Source: Adenanthera pavonina
Taxonomy: Eukaryota > Streptophyta > Magnoliopsida > Fabales > Fabaceae
DNA length: 64,000 bases
Assembly (NCBI GenBank): GCA_026686845.1
Contig: JAIVEN010000025.1
Coordinates: forward strand, 20,511,001 to 20,575,000
Direction of reading: 5' to 3'
Shown here: positions 56,869 through 64,000 of the stretch, in pieces
Layout: the number at the start of each line of letters is the position of its first letter
Numbering within the stretch: the first letter of the stretch is position 1
Translations under genes and position numbers: made by a program
Notes under the pieces: model-generated
Seen by the model: only the letters and a program-made list of their open reading frames with translations
What the model was told of the DNA's origin: nothing
The model's database searches: none

Positions 56869-58190
56869 AATTGTGTATGAGGGTTTTATAGATATTTTCT
56901 AAATCAACTATTTTCTTTTTAAGTGATTCCTTTTCATTCTTTTCCAATTCTCATTTATTTTCTTTGGAAATCACTTTCTTCTTATTATGTGCAAGTACTT
57001 TTGATAATGTAATTAGTTCATCATCTATTTCATTATAAGCATTTTGCAACTAATTAAAAGGAAAATCAAAATCAGATTCAGATTCAGATTCAGAGTCAAA
57101 ATTTGATATCTCATTTATTGGTCTTAGCCATGAAGCACAAATAGGTATTTTCATCTTCTTCATTCGAACTGTTACCTCAAATTATGGAGTTGTATGCAAC
57201 TTTGGCTTTATGATTCTTTCTCTTTGCCATTCTTCTTCCTCCTTGCCTCTTTGAAAGGTACTTTAGTTTATTCGCACGGTAAGAGTGCTTTTTTTCCTGA
57301 AGCTCCTTCCTTTTGATTTTAAGGAATCTGCTAAATTTGATGGTCAACTATTTTAGCTTGTCCTCCTCATCATCACTGTTGCTATAATCACTTTCATTAT
57401 CAGTGTCATCTTTTTCTAAGTTCTATGATGTAGTAGCTTTAAACATTAGTGTTTTTTTTTTATTTTGCTGTTTGCATAGAAAATCGAGTCTTCCTTCATA
57501 TTCAGCAAGGCTTCCAAATAGTGCAGTGACAGATTGGTATGATTCTTCTCGTGTCTCTTCAATAGCTGTCACTTTTGGTTGCCATTCTTTGGGTAGAGCT
57601 TTGAGTATTTTGCATACTTGCTCTCTATGTGTAGCTTTTTCCCAAACCTGCCAAATAATTGATGATGTGAGTAAAATGGATTTGAAAATCTTTAATAGAC
57701 TCACCATTACTCATCTTGAACATTTGATATTCTCCTGTGAGAGAGCTGAGTCTTTTTTCCTTCACTCCCTTGATTCCTGTATAAGTAATCTCTAGAGCAT
57801 CCCATATTTCCTTAGTAGTATTGCAATCAAATACTCTGAAGAACTCGTCTTATGAAAGAGCACTGACCAAGGAGTATTTAGCCTAATAGTTTAGCAGAAC
57901 TCCTAGTTTATCTTCATCGTTTCACTTTTCTTCTGGCTTCTCTTTCCATGTGCCATCATCCTATATCTGTATTGGCACAAAATCACCCTTCTTTATGATA
58001 GACCAGATATCTAGGTCTATGGATTGAAGATATATTTGCATTCTCATCTTTCAGTATCTATAGTTTTCACCATTAAAGACTGGAATTTTGTTCATATTGT
58101 TCCTTTGTGGTAGTATATTTTCTCCAAAGCCAGTCTTCTTGCTCCTGAATGATTAGATCCTTTGCTGGGAGTCCAAGCTCTTATACTAAT
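56869..58190 (-). pseudogene. gag: Decayed Sirevirus gag, copy 2, N-terminal piece, with PBS
   Basis: The minus strand 57,423-57,707 is open and aligns with Gag residues ~165-255 (LPKEWQPKVTAIEETREES, SLAEYEGR). The acidic/coiled-coil part (56,880-57,170) and the N-terminal part (57,720-58,140) are broken by stops. The first CCHC knuckle is missing, as in copy 1. A PBS relic (minus-strand TAGTATAAGAGC) is at 58,177-58,188. The LTR that should follow is replaced by satellite from about 58,191. Confidence 0.8.
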
Positions 58191-59390
58191 TGTTTAAAGC
58201 TTTTAAATGCATCTTCAGAAACTAGGTGCATTTAGCCAAAATGAGGTCAAAACAAAATCTGATTGATTCTTCCAACCATGCTTGAATTAATATGATGACA
58301 CCAAATACACTCACTTAAAGTTGAAAATTTCATGGGATGTTGTTGTTTGAAGCTTTTCAATGCCTTTTCAAAAACTTGGTACTTTTGGCCAAAATATGGT
58401 CTAAACGGAATACAATTAAGCTCAATTCTTTCAACTAGGCTCAAATTGTTATAAGGAAGTCGGATCAATAAACTAGCTTGCTTAAAGTTGTAAATTTCAT
58501 GGAATTTTCTTGTTTGAAGATTTTCGACGTGTTTTCATAAATTTGGTATTTTTGGTCAAAATGGAATCCAATTGAGTTTAATTCTTCCAACTAGGCTCGA
58601 ATTGTTGTGATGATACTAAATACACTCACTTGCTCATTAAAAGTTGAAAATTTCACGGGATTTTGTTGTTTGAAGGTTTTCTATATCTTTTCATAAACTT
58701 TTTTATTTTAGCTAAAATAAGGTCAAAACAGAATCTGATTGTTCTCAATTCTTTTAACTAGGCTCGAATTATTGTGATGATGCCAAATACAGTCACTTGC
58801 TCGTGTAAAGTTGGAAATTTAATGGGATTTTGTTGTTTGAATGTTTTCTATACCTTCACATAAATTGTTACTTTTGGAAAAAATTAGGTCAAAATGGAAT
58901 CCGGTTAAACTCAATTCTTCCTTCTAGACTCAAATTGTTGAGAAGAACCTGGATGAACTCATCAAATTTATTGGGATTTCTTTTGGTCAAAATGATTTTT
59001 CTTGGGATTTTTCTATTTGAATCTTCTCAAGGCATTTTCATAAACTTGGTGCTTTTGGCCAAAATAAGGTTGAAACGGAATTCGATTGAGTTCAATTCTT
59101 TGAACTAGGCTTTAATTGTTGTGATGATGCCAAATACATTCACTTGCTCACTTAAAGTTGAAAATTTCATGGGATTTTGTTATTTGAATGTTTTCTATGC
59201 CTTTTCAAAAACTTGGTGCTTTTGGCCACAATGAGGTCAAAACAAAATTTAATTTATCTCAATTCTTCTAACTAGGCTAAAATTGTTGTAAGGAAGCCAG
59301 ATCAACACACCAACTCACTTAAAGTTGTAAATTTCATGGTATTTTCCTGTTTGAAGCTGTTTGACACATTTTCATAAACTTGGTTCTTTT
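58191..59390 (+). repeat. ~167-bp satellite, block 3
   Basis: It has the same A and B monomers as blocks 1 and 2. The distinctive 'actaggtgcatttag' variant at 58,221 also occurs at 41,105 and, with changes, at 59,981. It is interrupted by the Cassandra-like LTR at 59,391. Confidence 0.88.
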
Positions 59391-59816
59391 TGTAACGTCC
59401 GGTCGCTTCTTTGGGATTGACGACTGTCCCCACAAACCAACACAAGCCCTTTCGATGTGCTTTGTCCTCACTCACACACCTCCTTCCCAGAATGTCACCC
59501 ATCCCCAAATTGCTCCAGGTCAAACACGCTTAACTGATGAGTTCTTAAGGGATAGGCTACCGAAAAGGTAGGTGCACCTTGCTGGTATAGGTAGTACCTA
59601 TCAATTCCTTTAAGCTATTCTTTAACCGTATAGTCCCATACCTATACAATCTTTGGATCCCTCTCGTTCCGGTATGTATTTGATTCATTCATATGCCCCT
59701 CCCGCTTAGAAGCCTGCTAGGAGCCGCTCCTTGTCCGTGCCTCATCACTTTATCTGACCCCTACTTTTCTTACACCGACGATCACTCGCCGCCCTCGTCA
59801 GTGCCCGGATGTCACA
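59391..59816 (-). mobile_element. Cassandra-like TRIM solo LTR with 5S-rRNA-like domain, TSD CTTTT
   Basis: The 426-bp unit is bounded by TGTAACGTCCGG and CCGGATGTCACA (near-inverse ends) and flanked by CTTTT (59,386-59,390; 59,817-59,821). Unlike its surroundings it is GC-rich. On the minus strand it contains a stretch collinear with plant 5S rRNA (see the separate entry). Cassandra TRIMs are the known plant elements with this property. Only one LTR is present. Confidence 0.88.
59481..59590 (-). promoter_or_regulatory. 5S-rRNA-like domain (RNA polymerase III-type promoter)
   Basis: On the minus strand the words ATACCAGC, GTGCACC, AAGAACTC, CAGTTAAGCGTG, GGGGATGGGTGAC and GGGAAG appear in the order and near the spacing of plant 5S rRNA, covering the regions of box A, the intermediate element and box C. 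Several positions differ, so this is not a functional rRNA gene but a 5S-derived internal promoter region. Confidence 0.8.
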
Positions 59817-60565
59817 CTTTTGGCTAAAAGGAGGTTAAAATAGAATTTGATTGAGTTCAATACTTGCAACTAGGCTCAAATTATTGTGAAGAAACTGAAT
59901 GAACTCACTAGCTTTCTTAAAGTTCCAAATTTGAAGGAATTTTATTGTTTGAAGCTTTTCATCATCGGCTTTTAAGAATCTAGGTGCATTTGACCAAAAT
60001 AAGGTGAAAATGAAATCCAATTAATTCTTCTAACCCTGCTCGAATTGTTGTGATGACATCAAATATACTCACTAGCTCGCTTAATGCTAAAAATTTCGTG
60101 GGATTTGTTGTTTGAAACTCTTTTATACCTTTTCAAGAACTGGTGCTTTTGGCCAAAATGAGGTCAAAGCAAAATCCATTGTGCTCAACTCTTCCAACTA
60201 GGTTGAAATTATTGCTAGGAAGATGAATCAACACACTAGCTTGCTTAAAGTTATATTTTTTTGGGGATTTTCCTGTTTGAAGGTTTATGACGCATTTTCA
60301 TAAACTTGGTTCTTTTATCCAAAATGAGGTCAAAACAAAATCTGATTGAGTTGGGTTCTTCCAACTAGGCTCAAATCGTTGTGATAATGCCAAATACTCT
60401 CGCTTGCTCACTTTAAGTTGGAAATTTCATTGAATTTTTTTGTTTGATGGTTTTCAATTTCAGGAACTTGTTGCTTTTGGCATAAATATCATTAAAATAG
60501 AATCTGATTGAGCTCGATTCTTCTAATTAGGCTCTAATTGTTGTGAAGATGCCAAATATACGCTA
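59817..60565 (+). repeat. ~167-bp satellite, block 3 continued
   Basis: The monomer cut by the Cassandra-like LTR resumes after CTTTT ('ggctaaaaggaggttaaaat'). About four more monomers follow until the CACTA end at 60,566. Confidence 0.85.
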
Positions 60566-63500
60566 CACTAAAAAAGGAATTGGTTTGCGTTTATTTTTTA
60601 CCTTTATTGGCATTTAAAAAATGCTAACTATTCTAGCACTGATAAAAAGCGTGGACTTTAGTTGGCGTTTGTAAAATGCAAACTAATGTCAACTTTAATT
60701 GACGTTTGTTGTATAAACGCCAACTTAAGTGTAGCTTTAGTTGGCATTTATACAATGAACACAGACTTTAGTTGGTGTGTGTGCAACTAACACCAACTTT
60801 TCTTTTCTTTTTTTCAAAAATAAAAACACTAGCTTTTGTTTTTTGTTTTTAAAAAGCCAACAAAAGTCAATGTTTTTTTTAAAGAAAATACAATTATATA
60901 TATAAGTATATGTAACTCTAAACCATTAACAAAAAGCATATATTAAATTAAAATCATACAACATATTTATTCATTTACAATTCAATTTCAATCAAGGTAA
61001 TTGCATTAAAAGCTTAAGGATATAATTACAAAAATACTCTAGTAATCATTTTCAACAATCCTATGCATTCTAACGTATAGTCAAATTTCACCCCAATATC
61101 TTTTCACCTACAAAGGAAAAAGCAAAGAAAGAACTAGGCTAAGTTTCCAACAAAGTTCACCAAAGTCATATATATAATAGAATTACAACTGATAATAATC
61201 ACAATTTTAAGAAGTGTAGTAGAGAACAATATTTTGGAAGTCACAATGATAATGTTGCTTTGAGGAAGCTATAAGTGGTCTCGCCATAAAGTTGACAGTA
61301 TTAAATTTATTACTATATATAACATAAATGATAGTAAAGATATTGCTAAGGATAATTAAAGTAGAAGATTGAACTAACTAGTTTATATACTTACAAGTGA
61401 GGGAGTGAAAAAGTGACCTCAGTGATACATAGAACTCTAGGTACAAGCTTAGCTAAACTTTTATCAATATAACTATTGACAACCTGTGAACAACAGGTTG
61501 TTGTTGTTACAACCTGTGAACATTGTAATTCTATAGTCTATTATTTCTTTTCCCATGGTTATTCTTGTCACCAAAATTGACTTTGTAAACATCACTGATT
61601 TCAAATCAGTGCATACAACATTTAAAAGAATATGAAATATGATAAAGGAATTTGAAAGTGGTTGAATTTGATAAAGTATCTAATAAACACAAACTGACAT
61701 TCCACCTTCTCATATATACTTGAATACTGAAGAAAGAAATAAATAATATATGCCAAAAGCTCTGTCTGTACCCTGTTAATTTCTTGTTTAAAAAAAATCC
61801 TCCAACTTTCAATATCAGAAAAAGCAAAAGAAGAAGAAGAAAATAATGGAGATCATGAAATCCTTATATACTCCTAGTCCAATTTATAATAAGCAATATT
61901 GGATTCTTCCATCCAATCTCATCCCCATGTGCTCTATAATTACTAGGAATCTATTAGCACATAATATGCTTTTAAGATAAATATAAGATATCAGATTTTA
62001 GCAATAGAGCTAATAAATAAATAAACAAAGTTTACAATTAGAAACATCAAGAGTACTCTAGCTAGCATGCAAAAACTATGACCAATGAAACTTACTCTAA
62101 AATACATACACTTATTGAGCCTTCAAAGTAAAGATTTGAAGAAAAGATTTTAAGAAAGGATAGAAATACCTCCAGATATAATGTTTAGTGCACAAGGTAT
62201 TATATCCAGCCTACCTTTGTATATTGGCTTCTCCCATCCAATATCACCCCTTTGTGCTTTATAATTACTAGGAATCTACCAACACATAATATGCTTTTAA
62301 GATAAATATAAGATATTAGACTTTAGCAATGGAGCTGATAAACAAATAAAGTTTACAATCAAAAACACCAAGAGTACTCCAATTAGCATGTGAAAACTAT
62401 GACCATTGAAATAATTACTGACCTATTCTTCTTGTGAATCCTCAGAATCAAGTAGAACACCAATAGATACTCAGTACAAGACCAAAACATCACTGTACAT
62501 AATGCAACCTTTGCCTTTTTAGGTTCTGGAGTATATGGCATGTTTGCATTTTCAATAAGATTGATAAACAACAATAAGGAGAATAAAAGTAGTAAATTAC
62601 CTATATAATAATGTTTCCTACAAGGTAAAGCAACTGCCTATTGAGCTTTATTTTCTCTTGATTCTCTTTTATATTCTCCTTTTATGATTCCAATTCCATA
62701 TTAGTCTTTTGCAACTCTTCCTTCAACCCACAATAGTACAAGTCAAATGAGAAATAGCAGGAATTTCCCATAAAAAAAATATCCATACATAGCTCAGGGA
62801 CAAGACTATTATGCAAGCAATTTCCCATCGGATGAAAACAACTTTAAAAGTCTAGTTTAGTTCCTCAGCACCCTTCAAAAAAACAATTTTGTTACAAGAC
62901 AAAAATAAGGGATATGAACATTAGTTGCATTTTGTACCACTATACTCCTTTTATTGGTTTTTTAGAATTCATTTCTAGAGTCTAGGCAAAATCAATTCCA
63001 TTACATAAATCAAGCAACCAAGATTTAGCTCTCTCTAGAATCCATCTAATACAATATATATATATATTAAAATAGATGTATAGACCATTCAACAATTTCA
63101 ATGTTTAAAAAAAAAAGGAAATGAGATGTGATTTTCTCATATTCACTTACACAGCATATCACTGGGAAACCCTTCAACCTAAATCATCATGGCTCAAATT
63201 CAAAAGCGCTGGGACTTAGGCCATCCAAATCCTCTCCCATAAAAATATATATAAGTGATAAGATACATTAATTAAATGATTTGGACAGTAACACACACAC
63301 ACCTATTGAAAACAATAAAGGGCTTGCAAGTATAAGAATATTAACTACTAGGCCATCATATTTATTATTTAAAAAAATTGACAAAGCAAAAGATAATTTG
63401 ACCTTCATTTTCTGACCTATCAAGACCAAAATTTTCTTCAGTTTTTCTTCTCTTTTGAGGGCAAAGTAAATCAAACTCAAAATTTCAATCAATACTACCA

Positions 63501-64000
63501 TCAACTTTTGTGCCGCCTACAGAGCTTTCTAACTTAGAAAGTCATTCATTACCTCACACAAGCCATTATTATCAGCATGGTGGCTATCATTTGAATTAAC
63601 ATTGACACCTTCCTTATCTTCCAAGTCATTCCTATTTGACTTAGATGATTCCTACAACAATTGCTATACCTTTTAGATAAAAAATATGGGGATGATGCAT
63701 CCAAATTAAATTATTAGAATTGGAAACTTAAAAGATAGTTTCCATTCATAAAAAGGCCACAGTTGAAGAAAGAGAAGAATGAAAAAACTACTAGTATAAC
63801 AAGATTATAAATCCAAACCAAAGCAACACAAAATTGGCATTTGCTTTTTTCACTAGTAATCCTTAAGCTTTAAAGAAAGGGAATTCACACTCTAAATTAG
63901 TAGGTTTTTGCAATTAAAGGAGTTGGCATAATGTTTGAGAAAATAGGTCGACATATATACAAATTACTTGGGGCAAAGCACTTTCATACTTAGGCCTTGA
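60566..64000. mobile_element. Probable CACTA transposon end and internal sequence
   Basis: The satellite stops at CACTAAAAAAGGAATTGG (60,566). The next ~250 bp hold repeated, partly inverted subterminal words: GTTGGCGTTT (60,661-60,670) and its complement AAACGCCAAC (60,715-60,724), plus 'ttggcatttata' and 'gacgtttgttg'. This is the style of En/Spm (CACTA) elements, whose subterminal repeats bind the transposase. The three bases before it are CTA, a candidate 3-bp TSD. The other end and any transposase lie outside or are lost; only short unsupported ORFs occur to 64,000. Confidence 0.6.
61891..62417. repeat. Local direct duplication inside the CACTA region
   Basis: About 200 bp at 61,891-62,098 recur at 62,219-62,417, offset 325 bp. 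Shared words include 'ataattactaggaatcta', 'acataatatgcttttaag', 'ataaatataagatat' and 'aactatgacca'. The copies differ at many positions, so the duplication is not recent. The ~120 bp between them is not repeated. Confidence 0.75.

Noticed and set aside
58830..59108. 92-codon ORF in satellite DNA
   Set aside because: It is produced by tandem monomers lacking stops in one frame and is not conserved between blocks.
59481..59590. A genuine 5S rRNA gene
   Set aside because: The match to 5S is partial, with insertions and changed bases, and it lies inside a TG...CA unit with a 5-bp target duplication, so it is a Cassandra-like LTR.
62383..63504. Short minus-strand ORFs near the right edge as transposase exons
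   Set aside because: They are 63-78 codons long, hydrophobic or low-complexity, and show no TNP-like motif. Introns could hide exons, but nothing supports a call.

Overview
This 64 kb window looks like plant nuclear heterochromatin. I found no host protein-coding gene, tRNA gene, functional rRNA gene or CRISPR array. It is an AT-rich mosaic of nested LTR retrotransposons, many solo LTRs, blocks of a ~167-bp satellite and the end of a probable CACTA DNA transposon. The plant assignment rests on several features: a Sirevirus-type Ty1/copia element with an extra ORF after pol, primer-binding sites matching plant initiator tRNA-Met, 2-3 kb Ty3/gypsy-type LTRs, and a Cassandra-like LTR carrying a 5S-rRNA-like domain. 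I cannot name the species. Satellite plus nested retroelements suggests a pericentromeric or similar compartment, which is an inference.

Left part (1-10,233): two minus-oriented long LTRs, one cut by the window edge; satellite split by a copia solo LTR (3,720-5,327, TSD ACATG); a Sirevirus LTR split by a long solo LTR (6,251-8,460, TSD AAGGA); then a plus-oriented long LTR that starts at 8,818 and resumes at 27,173.

Centre (10,234-27,167): two clean insertions, one inside the other. The outer element is a ~4.8 kb non-autonomous gypsy-like element (LTRs 10,234-11,062 and 26,334-27,167, TSD GGAAT, minus orientation) that codes a Gag-like protein and no polymerase. Its Gag ORF was hit by a 12.2 kb, apparently young Sirevirus (12,553-24,717, TSD CTAGC, minus orientation) with ~1.86 kb LTRs, PBS, PPT, open gag, open pol and an intact 720-codon envelope-position ORF.

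Right-centre (28,677-41,058): a collapsed LTR-PBS-LTR remnant, then an old Sirevirus whose envelope-position ORF and RNase H end are split by a solo LTR (30,111-32,906) and by a truncated copy of the gag-only element, itself split by another solo LTR (34,131-37,464).

Right part (41,059-64,000): satellite (41,059-43,557); two decayed pol-less Sirevirus gag copies arranged LTR-gag-LTR-gag and broken by three solo LTRs (45,657-47,315; 47,930-51,182; 53,973-56,868); more satellite holding a Cassandra-like solo LTR (59,391-59,816, TSD CTTTT); and a probable CACTA end at 60,566 running to the window edge.

The coding parts are retroelement machinery only: Gag packages RNA, pol supplies protease, integrase, reverse transcriptase and RNase H, and the gag-only element would depend on proteins from another element. 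Eight solo LTRs with matching or near-matching 5-bp target duplications against two elements with both LTRs show that recombinational deletion has been heavy here.
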